Shown: one piece after another, positions 6,943-14,430 of the stretch
Numbering within the stretch: the first letter of the stretch is position 1
How the letters are laid out: every line of letters starts with the position of its first letter
Source: Acidobacteriota bacterium
Lineage (GTDB): Bacteria > Acidobacteriota > Vicinamibacteria > Vicinamibacterales > UBA2999
Direction of reading: 5' to 3'
DNA: 36,718 nucleotides
NCBI GenBank assembly: GCA_013140775.1
Contig: JABFSA010000149.1
Location: 1-36,718, forward strand
Translations under genes and position numbers: made by a program
The notes under the pieces: model-generated
Told to the model about the DNA's origin: nothing
Seen by the model: only the letters and a program-made list of their open reading frames with translations
Database searches by the model: none

Positions 6943-9507
6943 CTAATGAGAGGCGACAGGGGCAACCGCCGCCGCTGCTCTCATCTGAAAGGGAACGCTC
7001 TTGACTATCCCCAGAATGATCGACGACCAGCGGTAATTGCTGGGCGCGGCGTCACGAATAATCGAACGGATGGCTGGCGCATCGTAATACTCGACGCCCC
7101 GACCCAAAGCGTAGGTCAGCAATTTTTCAGTGACGGTCGTCACCAACTGCTCGGGTCGTTTCATCAGGAGGTGTCGAAGCGCGGTGGGACCTTCGAAGGC
7201 AGTTCCGTCCGGGAGCGCGCCTGACGCGTCTATCGGCGTTTCACCGTCCTGGTCCACCGTCCGCCATTTGCCTGTGGCGTCGAAGTTCTCGAGCGCGAAT
7301 CCCAGCGGGTCCATAGCCCTATGGCACGTCGCGCAGGCGGGATTGGCGCGATGAGCTTCCAGTTGCTGGCGCATCGTCAACAGCTTGCCATCGTCCTGCC
7401 GCCGTTCTTGAAGCGACGGGACACTTGGCGGAGGAGGAGGCGGCGGCGTGCCGATGATGTTCTCGAGCAGCCACTTGCCGCGAATCGTCGGAGCGGTTCG
7501 GTTTGCGTATGACGTCAATGTGAGAATGCTGCCGTGTCCGAGCAGACCCCTGCGGTTTTCATCGGTCACCCGAACCCGCCTGAAGTGACTGCCGTAGATA
7601 TTTCTGATCCCGTAATGCTGCGCGAGACGTTCGTTCAAGAACGTGAAATCCGCATCCAGCAACTCCGGCACGGGCCGGTCTTCACGCAGCATCGTCTCGA
7701 GGAAGAGTTCGGTTTCTTCCTGGAAACCATCCCGGAGGTTCTGATCGAAATCAGGAAAGAAATCCGGGCTGGGCCATACTTTGTGAACATTTCGCAGGTA
7801 CAACCACTGCCCGAAGAAGTTGCTCACAAGCGCCTTCGACCGTGGATCCGCGAGCATCCGCCGCGCCTGCTGCTCGAAAACGGCCGCATCCTTTAGACGG
7901 CCACGTTCTGCCACATCTAACAGTTGCGTGTCCGGAATACTGCTCCACAGAAAGAACGACAACCGCGACGCCAGCTCGAGGTCACTGACTCGATATGCGT
8001 CGCTAGCGGCACCGGCCGGATCCCGCTGAATCCGGAAGAGGAATTGTGGGTCGATCAGAATCCTGTGAAGACCAGCTTGAATGCCCTCTTCAAAGCCGCC
8101 TTCCACGAGGGCTTCCTGGTAGATGCGAAGCAGCGGCTGCAGATCGCGATCGTTCACCGGCCGCCGATAGGCCAGTCGTGCTAATGATCCTAGAATCTTC
8201 CGGGCGCACGACTGATCGTTCTGGTTCGATGAAGGCCGGCAGACGAACACTCTCTGCCGGCTCGCGGTCTCCCCGAGCGCCGCGGTGCCGTACGGTCCCG
8301 CGATGGTGACGCTGGCCACCGCCGAGTCGGTGTCGTAATTCCCGTAAAGAATGTCCTGTGTGTACCCGTAATCTGTCGCGCGTGGCTGCCAGGGGCGTTC
8401 GGGCTCCGAGGTTGCGCCCAGGTACGCCACACCGACTGACCGCACGCCTGCCTTCACGGGTATCCGAATATTCAGCGTCTCATCGAAGTCATGGAGCGGA
8501 TCGGCGTTCCCGTCCACCGGTCCGCGCTCAAAGAAATTAGCACTCTGGTCGACCTTGATTCCGCCGACCGCGAAAGAATGGACCTTGGCTCCGTCGATGC
8601 GGATGTCGAGCGGGCGTAGCTTCTCTAGACCGACGATGTCCGTTTTTGCATTCCGCTGGAGCCGTATCTTGATGTCGTATTCGGCGTCGAGCGGGAAATA
8701 GTGACGAATAGCTGTCCCGCCGCGCGTTCCAAAGGGCAGGTCCTCGCTCATGCGGTCGTACTGCATGAGATACCGTGGCAGATCGTACTTTTCAGACACC
8801 GGGAGCATCGTCGGCGTGCCCACGGCAAGACGGCTGATCTTCCGCGCTGCCGACATGTAGCTTTCCATCAACGCCGGCGAGACCGACAGGACATCCCCTA
8901 TGTTGTCGAATCCGTAACTGGCATCGTCGGCCGGGAGCAGCGACGTGGCATCGATGTCGACGGCCAGGAGATCGCGAATCGCGTTCGTGTACTCCGCGCG
9001 ATTCAATCGATGCACTGCCGCGGTTCGTCCGGGGTTCGGCGAGCGACCGGCAGCACGATCGATAGAAGTTTCCAGATACGCGGTGAAGGTCTCGAGCTCG
9101 CCAGCTGCAGGTCTCGGTGCACCAGCCGGCGGCATCGCCCGACCACGCAGTTTCGTGATCACTTTCTCTAGAACCCGCGCATGCGCCTGAGGATTCGCGA
9201 GATCGACCGCGGAACGACTCAGAACCAGACCCGCCGTCTTGAGCCTATCGTTGTGACACGTGACACAGTAACGATCGACCATCGCCTGGTGACGATCTGA
9301 CGCGGATGCTTGAGATGAAGGACTCAGAGCCGCCGTCGGCAACGATTGCTGCATCGCCGCCGGACGGAGCGGAATCGGACGAACACGATGCGCCGGCTCA
9401 GCGGAGACGTGAAACGACACAACCCCGATGAATACGGCGGCTGTCGATCCAAGCAGTATTCGAGTGAGCAATGTTGGTGGACGGAACGGGGTGCGGCTGG
9501 TGTTCAT
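6943..9507 (-). CDS. Cytochrome c-like DUF1587/1592/1588/1585 multidomain protein
   Basis: Exported protein of 854 residues with the standard order of the planctomycete/acidobacterial DUF1592 family. After a hydrophobic N-terminal segment (residues about 14-36) there is a heme-binding CVTCH at 81-85. A DUF1587 block follows (YTNAIRDLLAVDIDATSLLP to LMESYMSAARKISRLAVG). Then come a carbohydrate-binding-like beta region, DUF1595 (RRPVNDRDLQPLLRIY), DUF1592 (ELASRLSFFLWSSIPD), DUF1588 (RRGLLGHGSILTLTSYANRT) and DUF1585. A second Cys-Ala-Thr-Cys-His motif lies at about 725-729. Two CxxCH motifs suggest a redox-active periplasmic protein, but no substrate is known. It is the first gene of the run. 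The ATG at 9507 has no strong Shine-Dalgarno sequence and lies inside a dyad. Confidence 0.9.
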   Translation of the reverse strand: MNTSRTPFRPPTLLTRILLGSTAAVFIGVVSFHVSAEPAHRVRPIPLRPAAMQQSLPTAALSPSSQASASDRHQAMVDRYCVTCHNDRLKTAGLVLSRSAVDLANPQAHARVLEKVITKLRGRAMPPAGAPRPAAGELETFTAYLETSIDRAAGRSPNPGRTAAVHRLNRAEYTNAIRDLLAVDIDATSLLPADDASYGFDNIGDVLSVSPALMESYMSAARKISRLAVGTPTMLPVSEKYDLPRYLMQYDRMSEDLPFGTRGGTAIRHYFPLDAEYDIKIRLQRNAKTDIVGLEKLRPLDIRIDGAKVHSFAVGGIKVDQSANFFERGPVDGNADPLHDFDETLNIRIPVKAGVRSVGVAYLGATSEPERPWQPRATDYGYTQDILYGNYDTDSAVASVTIAGPYGTAALGETASRQRVFVCRPSSNQNDQSCARKILGSLARLAYRRPVNDRDLQPLLRIYQEALVEGGFEEGIQAGLHRILIDPQFLFRIQRDPAGAASDAYRVSDLELASRLSFFLWSSIPDTQLLDVAERGRLKDAAVFEQQARRMLADPRSKALVSNFFGQWLYLRNVHKVWPSPDFFPDFDQNLRDGFQEETELFLETMLREDRPVPELLDADFTFLNERLAQHYGIRNIYGSHFRRVRVTDENRRGLLGHGSILTLTSYANRTAPTIRGKWLLENIIGTPPPPPPPSVPSLQERRQDDGKLLTMRQQLEAHRANPACATCHRAMDPLGFALENFDATGKWRTVDQDGETPIDASGALPDGTAFEGPTALRHLLMKRPEQLVTTVTEKLLTYALGRGVEYYDAPAIRSIIRDAAPSNYRWSSIILGIVKSVPFQMRAAAAVAPVASH

Positions 9508-9523
9508 TCGTAAGAATCGAATG
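9505..9523. promoter_or_regulatory. Dyad overlapping the start codon of the DUF1592-family gene
   Basis: A perfect 6-bp inverted repeat, CATTCG-7 nt-CGAATG, spans the start of the seven-gene cluster; the ATG at 9507-9505 is part of one arm. It could be an operator or an mRNA hairpin hiding the start codon. Chance is not excluded for six base pairs. Confidence 0.3.
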
Positions 9524-9674
9524 CTTCAACGCATCGCCGAGTGGTTAACATCTCGCGGCAACCAAGAGGTCGCCAACCTCGCTGCCGACGAAAGCATGGA
9601 TGTCTGAACAGCACAATCCATCCACCCTCCGAGCGGCGGGGAGGATTCTGCGCGGTAACGCTCAGACAGTCAAT

Positions 9675-9695
9675 TTAAGGTTAAGGATGTTAAGA
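9675..9695 (+). promoter_or_regulatory. TTAAGG direct repeats, candidate response-regulator site
   Basis: The 292-bp divergent gap (9508-9799) between the secreted cluster and the two-component genes contains TTAAGG at 9675, again at 9681, and TTAAGA at 9690, in an otherwise GC-rich stretch. OmpR/PhoB-type regulators bind direct repeats, and such a regulator is encoded nearby (11518-12204), so autoregulation or control of the divergent cluster is plausible. The half-site spacings are 6 and 9 bp rather than the usual 10-11. The rest of the gap shows a weak CCTCC/GGAGG inverted repeat near 9626-9644 and no clear gene. Confidence 0.35.
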
Positions 9696-9799
9696 ACTGC
9701 GCCAGGCGACGGCGTGTAGAGATGGACAGGACCCGATCGTGATCCGCGATCGGTTGCGCGCGGAACTCACGGAGTTTTCTACGTGCTAGACTCTCGCGC

Positions 9800-11515
9800 G
9801 TGCGACTGCCGCGGCCCTCCGCCTTGGCGATGTTCACCACCCTGCTGCTCGTAGCCCTCCCGATCCTCGGGTGGGTGCAACATCGCTGGATTACACAGCT
9901 TGGCCAAGCGCAGCGCGCGGAGATGGACCGCGGCCTGTTGACGTCTGCGACGCAATTGGGCCGAGTGTTCGACGGCGAACTCGGAAGAGTCCTCACTGCC
10001 ACGCGGGCCGCAGGCAGCATGATTCGCGACAACGAGTGGCAGCCATATGCAGATCGCTATACAGCGTGGCGCGAGACCGCGGAGTATCCAGAAGCCGTCG
10101 CGCACGTGTGGTTAGTTGATATCGAGCAAGGGTCGCTGCGACTCCGCCAATGGAACGAGAAGGCCTTTGCGTTCGAAGCGGACACATGGCCGGATGAACT
10201 GCAGACTTGGCACCCGCATCTCGAGCAGGCACTGAAATCAGGTCGCCTCAGCACTCCGCTTTTTGGCGGAAGTCGCCTCCCGCACAACTCATCTCTCGCA
10301 TTCATTGCGGTCCTCGGCCGGCTGACCGGCCCAGCGCAGGAAGATTCAACACCAGCGCTCCTTGGGTTTAATGTCGTGCAGTTCAATCTCGATTTCGTCG
10401 GCAACCGGATGTTTCCCTCGTTGGTTGAACGATATCTGCCGACCGTCGATGGGGATCGCTATCGGGTGGCAGTGGCTGATGAGCGCGGTGACTCTGGCGT
10501 TCTGTACGCATCCGATCAGGACACGCCTTCGGGCCTGGATCAGGGCGCCTCGATCGACCTGCTCACGCAGTCGCGTCGACCCAATGCGCAGGTGCTAGTT
10601 CCCAAGTGGCGGCTGTACGTCGAACACCGGGCTGGTGTGGTTGAGCAGGCCGTAGCCCGATTGACGAACTGGAATCTGGGAGTGGGACTCGGCATGCTCG
10701 CATTGCTCTTCGGCAGCATCGTCATACTCGCTGCCTCCTCGTCACGCGCGCAGCGGTTCGCCCGCCAGCAAATCGAGATGGTCGCGAGTGTATCGCACGA
10801 ACTCCGCACACCCATTGCTGTGATTTGCGCAGCGGCAGAAAACCTTTCGGAAGGTGTCACCCGCGCCGACCGTGTCAAATACTATGGGAATCTAATCGAT
10901 GTAGAGGCGCGCCGTTTAGAGGACGTCGTCGAGAGCGCCATGCTCTACGCAGGTATCAGCGCGGGCCGGAGTTGCACAACTCGAATTCCATTGGCACCCG
11001 CTGCCATCATTGATGCTGCGCTCGAAGCGACGGCGCGCGCTATTCCTATTCCGCAATTAAGCCGCGCGATCCCATCGGACCTCCCTCAGGTGGCGGGCGA
11101 TGCAGCCGCGCTACAGTCCGCGCTCCAGAATGTGATCGCGAACGCGGTGAAGTACGGCGGCCCGACTGGGTGGGTAGGCATTCGGGCCGAGGCCGTAGGG
11201 GGGCGTCGTCCAGAAGTTCGCATCACGATCGAGGATCGCGGGCCCGGCATATCGAGCGACGATCTCCCGCATATCTTCAAACCGTTCTTTCGCGGGGAGG
11301 CGGTTGCGCATCAGACCCGAGGCAGCGGCCTCGGCTTGGCCCTCGTGCGTCAGATCATTTCCGCTCACCGAGGCAACGTATCCGTGAGCACGTCACCGGG
11401 TGGCGGCACTGTTTTTGTAATTACACTCCCTGCGCTCGATCCAAACAGTGACTATGCACGACCAGTGGCAGATACGGGCGGCACCCTGCCGGCGCACGGT
11501 TCTCGGTGGACCTGA
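9800..11515 (+). CDS. Membrane sensor histidine kinase
   Basis: Transmembrane sensor kinase of 571 residues partnered with the downstream response regulator. The GTG at 9800 is chosen as the earliest start; ATG 9830 would still keep the first membrane segment (FTTLLLVALPILGWV). A periplasmic sensor of about 260 residues follows without a recognised fold, then a second membrane segment near 297-315 (LGVGLGMLALLFGSIVIL). The HisKA box has the phospho-acceptor H333 in VSHELRTPIAV. The ATPase domain shows LQNVIANAVKYGG (N box), EDRGPGIS (G1) and GSGLGLALVRQI (G2). It is divergent from the seven-gene secreted cluster, which makes that cluster a candidate target. The signal is unknown. Confidence 0.9.
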   Translation: MRLPRPSALAMFTTLLLVALPILGWVQHRWITQLGQAQRAEMDRGLLTSATQLGRVFDGELGRVLTATRAAGSMIRDNEWQPYADRYTAWRETAEYPEAVAHVWLVDIEQGSLRLRQWNEKAFAFEADTWPDELQTWHPHLEQALKSGRLSTPLFGGSRLPHNSSLAFIAVLGRLTGPAQEDSTPALLGFNVVQFNLDFVGNRMFPSLVERYLPTVDGDRYRVAVADERGDSGVLYASDQDTPSGLDQGASIDLLTQSRRPNAQVLVPKWRLYVEHRAGVVEQAVARLTNWNLGVGLGMLALLFGSIVILAASSSRAQRFARQQIEMVASVSHELRTPIAVICAAAENLSEGVTRADRVKYYGNLIDVEARRLEDVVESAMLYAGISAGRSCTTRIPLAPAAIIDAALEATARAIPIPQLSRAIPSDLPQVAGDAAALQSALQNVIANAVKYGGPTGWVGIRAEAVGGRRPEVRITIEDRGPGISSDDLPHIFKPFFRGEAVAHQTRGSGLGLALVRQIISAHRGNVSVSTSPGGGTVFVITLPALDPNSDYARPVADTGGTLPAHGSRWT

Positions 11516-11517
11516 AC

Positions 11518-12204
11518 ATGGATGGCCGCCTACTCCTGGTGGAAGACGAGCCGGGCCTGGTAGCGACGCTGCAAGATCGCCTCACCGCCGCCGGGTATCG
11601 CGTCGAGAGTGTTGGGGATGCACGATCTGGCTTTGAGCGCGCAGTCGCCGGCAAGTACGATCTCGTGCTTCTCGACGTGATGCTGCCAGGAGGAAGCGGA
11701 TTCGAAGTGTGTCGCGCGGTGCGGCGTCACGGAGTATCGACCCCCATCCTCATGCTGACGGCTCGCGGGAGCGTCACGGATCGTGTTACTGGATTGAAGC
11801 TTGGTGCGGACGACTATCTGGTCAAGCCGTTTCAGATGGCCGAGTTACTCGCACGTATCGAGGCATTGTTGCGACGTCACAATAGTGCTACCGAGGTCGG
11901 CGTCGTCGAATGCGGTGACCTCATGATCGATCTGAAGCGAGGAGAAGTGACCAAGACAGGCAGGATTGTTGAACTGTCGACCCGCGAGTTCGATCTCATA
12001 CGCTATTTCGGTGAACATCGAGGGCACGTGTTGTCGCGAGAGCGGCTGTTGAAATACGTCTGGGGCTACACCGAAATCCAGTCTACCCGGACAGTCGACG
12101 TTCATGTCGCGTGGCTTCGGCAAAAATTGGAAGACAATCCACGACGCCCCAAGTACATCTTGACGGTACACGGCTTTGGTTATCGACTCGCATGCCCACA
12201 GTGA
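11518..12204 (+). CDS. OmpR/PhoB-type DNA-binding response regulator
   Basis: Response regulator of 228 residues. The start chosen is ATG 11518, three bases after the kinase stop and preceded by GGTGGA; an in-frame GTG at 11506 inside the kinase end would add four residues. The receiver domain (1-120) has acidic residues in LLVEDEPG, the phospho-acceptor D53 in VLLDVMLPG, the conserved Thr in LMLTARG and Lys in YLVKPF. The C-terminal winged helix (about 130-225) shows LSTREFDLIRYF, the recognition region STRTVDVHVAWLRQKLE and the wing ILTVHGFGYRL. Coupled translation with the kinase is likely. The TTAAGG repeats upstream of the kinase are a candidate binding site. Confidence 0.93.
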   Translation: MDGRLLLVEDEPGLVATLQDRLTAAGYRVESVGDARSGFERAVAGKYDLVLLDVMLPGGSGFEVCRAVRRHGVSTPILMLTARGSVTDRVTGLKLGADDYLVKPFQMAELLARIEALLRRHNSATEVGVVECGDLMIDLKRGEVTKTGRIVELSTREFDLIRYFGEHRGHVLSRERLLKYVWGYTEIQSTRTVDVHVAWLRQKLEDNPRRPKYILTVHGFGYRLACPQ

Positions 12205-12486
12205 GTCAAAGTTCTCGTGCATGAACTTGCGTGAGCGACTATGAGCGGGAGAGAGTGCGCCGGCGCCCTCCGACCAGGGTAGGCCGACCAGCGGCGTGTC
12301 GCTTCATGAGTGCAAGCTCGTTGCTTGTTCTGAGCAGCATCCCCTCACCGCAGTCCGCGTCGAGAGGCAGAATCATCCACACGTGCTGCATGCGAACAGC
12401 GAGAGTATGTAGAGTCCCCAACGATCCTCATCGTCGGCTCCTTCAGTTGCCCCTTACAACCTTACGGTCGCCGACGCTCGCGACTT

Positions 12487-12611
12487 CCGGCCTACCAGGC
12501 CGGCGATCCAGTCCTCCGTCTACCAGCCGGGCCTTCACGGGTCTACCAGGCCGGCGTGAACCGTCGGACCGCTAGACGGTACGCCTCATCATTTCCGGTC
12601 TGACAGGCCGG
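12487..12611. repeat. Cluster of AGGCCGG palindromes in a 537-bp convergent intergenic gap
   Basis: Between the convergent genes ending at 12204 and 12742 no convincing gene is seen. The gap holds four related 12-mers: CTACCAGGCCGG at 12492 and 12543, CTACCAGCCGGG at 12520 and CTGACAGGCCGG at 12600. Two of them form hairpins, CCGGCCT-ACC-AGGCCGG at 12487-12503 and CCGGTCT-GAC-AGGCCGG at 12595-12611. They may act as a bidirectional terminator or be a degenerate intergenic repeat. A weak AAGTTC/GAACTT hairpin lies just after the regulator stop, without a T tract. Confidence 0.55.
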
Positions 12612-12741
12612 ACGTCGGTCTTGCTAAGGCAGTTTCGTGATGGGCAATTTGACCCGACCCGCGGCGGACGTTCAAATGGGCCCGGCGTCGAATGCACGGT
12701 CTCAGCAGATCGGGTGCATCAGGCCTGCTCCCATCGCACGG

Positions 12742-13515
12742 TCAATTCTCGATAATCTCTTCGACCTTCAGACCCGTCGCGGCTGAAATGGCGGTCAACA
12801 CTCGGCGGTAGTTGTCCTTGTCGAGTTGGGCGGATGCGTAGCCGATGGGGTGAGTCGGCACGTCGCTGAACTCTACGGTCAGCCAATGCTTCTTACCCTT
12901 GGTGAGAAGCAACCAAGGGCTGATGAGAATTCCCGCCTTATATCGTCGATGCGCTGATCGCTCATACACGACCTTCGTAATCGATCCGTACGGAACCTCC
13001 AAGTACGTCGCTCTGTTGGGTCCGTTCTTCCGTTCAACCACGCGCAACATCGCGGTACTCGAGTCGAGCTCCAGGCGCGCATCGCGCCTTCTCTCTTCCT
13101 CCCCCTGTGCCTCAAAGTAGTCGATGTCACCGAATATGGTCGGCGCGGCGGCCGTGACTGGGCGACTGGCGGGACTAGCGATCGCTCGGGGCGCTGCGGT
13201 CCTTACGCTCAGGTCAGTGGGCTGGCTTTGGCTGGGCGGAGGCGTCCCGAGCCTGGCATAGCGCTGCTGGACGTAACCGATGCGTCGGCCAAACTGAGGA
13301 TCTTCGAACTCGATGTGATGCCATCCATCGGCCGAATTGACCAACAGCAGAACTGATCCCTCGCGCGCAATGCGAAGGGGCGGTTGCGTATCATCGGGCG
13401 CAGAAAACACAGGTGCCGAAGCTGTAATGATCACCGTTTGTCGCACTGCCTGACCGGACACCGGGGTGGTCACCAGCAGATTGATCAGGACTGCGAGCAC
13501 CGTAAGAATGCGCAT
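12742..13515 (-). CDS. Secreted SH3-like protein with PTDLSV motif and PH-like C-terminal domain
   Basis: Exported protein of 257 residues. ATG 13515 is chosen because it opens a signal peptide (MRILTVLAVLINLLVTTPVSG) after GGAAG; an in-frame ATG at 13569 overlaps the upstream gene. The mature N-terminus is an SH3-like module of about 75 residues with APVFSAPDDTQPPLRIA, GWHHIEFEDPQFGRRIGYV and then QPTDLSV. The C-terminal part, from about residue 140, reads like a small bacterial PH/GRAM-type fold: YLEVPYGSITKVVYE, KAGILISPWLLL, KGKKHWLTVEF and a final helix NYRRVLTAISAATG. It is the last of three tandem genes sharing the SH3 module. Its role is unknown; cell-envelope binding is inference. 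Confidence 0.75.
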   Translation of the reverse strand: MRILTVLAVLINLLVTTPVSGQAVRQTVIITASAPVFSAPDDTQPPLRIAREGSVLLLVNSADGWHHIEFEDPQFGRRIGYVQQRYARLGTPPPSQSQPTDLSVRTAAPRAIASPASRPVTAAAPTIFGDIDYFEAQGEEERRRDARLELDSSTAMLRVVERKNGPNRATYLEVPYGSITKVVYERSAHRRYKAGILISPWLLLTKGKKHWLTVEFSDVPTHPIGYASAQLDKDNYRRVLTAISAATGLKVEEIIEN

Positions 13516-13565
13516 CGCCACACTTCCTTTTCTAAGAGAAATTGGCCCGACGGCCCGCCTGTTCT

Positions 13566-14258
13566 TCACTTCACGCTTGGTACTGACAAATCCATCGGCT
13601 CAAGCTGTTGTGAATCCGGCACTGAGAGATCCATCGGTCGCAGTTCCGGCTCCGGCACTGAGAGATCCATCGGTTGCTGACCAAGATCGATCGCGGTGGA
13701 CTTTAAGAAGCCTACCCGCCGTCCCCATCTGGCACCTTCGAATTCGATCAAATACCAGTCGCCCTCTGTCTTCAGAACCCTTGCGACGGCGCCACTCGCA
13801 AGCACCTCGAGAGGCGTCTGCTTCTCGTTCGTCGTCATGAATACGGGAGAGGGCCGAATGATCGTTATTCGCGTGCCAGTAGCAAGAGGTGGAGTCGGTG
13901 GAAGGGCGGTTGTAGAACCCGCCCTCGTACTCGATGTGATTTCAGGATCAGTTGCCGGAACGCTTTCGACTGTCTCCCGTCGTCGCGCTGTCGTGGATGC
14001 TGACACTGGGCGCGTGGTCTCGGAGCCGGACCGTGCTGCTTGTCGAGGGGGTATGGCATTTGAACCATCAACCTCAATCACCACGACTTCACCGGTGACC
14101 TTGTCGAGTCGAAGCATCCGGCCCTGATCATCCCGTTGGAGTTCATACCGTGCGTTCTCGTCCGTGCTTGTCGCAAGCCCACGCACCTGGTCACAAGCAC
14201 CAAGCAACACTGATGACGTGAGAACGAGACAGAACCCGGTCCACTCGGTGAGGCGCAT
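13566..14258 (-). CDS. SH3-like lipoprotein with triplicated PMDLSVP motif
   Basis: Putative lipoprotein of 230 residues. ATG 14258 is chosen because it places a lipobox (VLLGAC, Cys22) correctly; the longer in-frame start at 14375/14372 would put 39 residues before it. No strong Shine-Dalgarno is seen at either. Residues about 25-130 are a low-complexity linker. An SH3-like module follows (SPVFMTTNEKQTPLEVL, GDWYLIEFEGARWGRRVGFL). The C-terminus carries PMDLSVP three times, spaced 12-13 residues, and ends in SVK. At the DNA level the repeats include near-identical 19-mers at 13620 and 13656 and a degenerate copy at 13581, so they arose by tandem duplication. It lies 50 bp upstream of its paralogue's start. 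Confidence 0.7.
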   Translation of the reverse strand: MRLTEWTGFCLVLTSSVLLGACDQVRGLATSTDENARYELQRDDQGRMLRLDKVTGEVVVIEVDGSNAIPPRQAARSGSETTRPVSASTTARRRETVESVPATDPEITSSTRAGSTTALPPTPPLATGTRITIIRPSPVFMTTNEKQTPLEVLASGAVARVLKTEGDWYLIEFEGARWGRRVGFLKSTAIDLGQQPMDLSVPEPELRPMDLSVPDSQQLEPMDLSVPSVK

Positions 14259-14430
14259 GAAACCGGTTGAGCTTGTCGCTTTGGGTTGTCGTCCGTCAAG
14301 GGGTGCGACTGCCCAAGGGGTCGTGGCTAAGTTCAGACGACGAATGTAGGTACGGTTCTGAACATTGGTCATCACGCATGCACCCGAAAGGCGAAGGATC
14401 CAGTCTGTCTACCAACAACGAAATCGACTA

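Noticed and set aside
9301..9507. Possible frameshift at the DUF1592 gene start
   Set aside because: The frame is continuous from ATG 9507 with a normal leader; only the Shine-Dalgarno is weak.
12231..12575. Plus-strand open frame of 114 codons after the response regulator
   Set aside because: It is made largely of the GC palindrome cluster and reads as low-complexity Arg/Pro/Ser.
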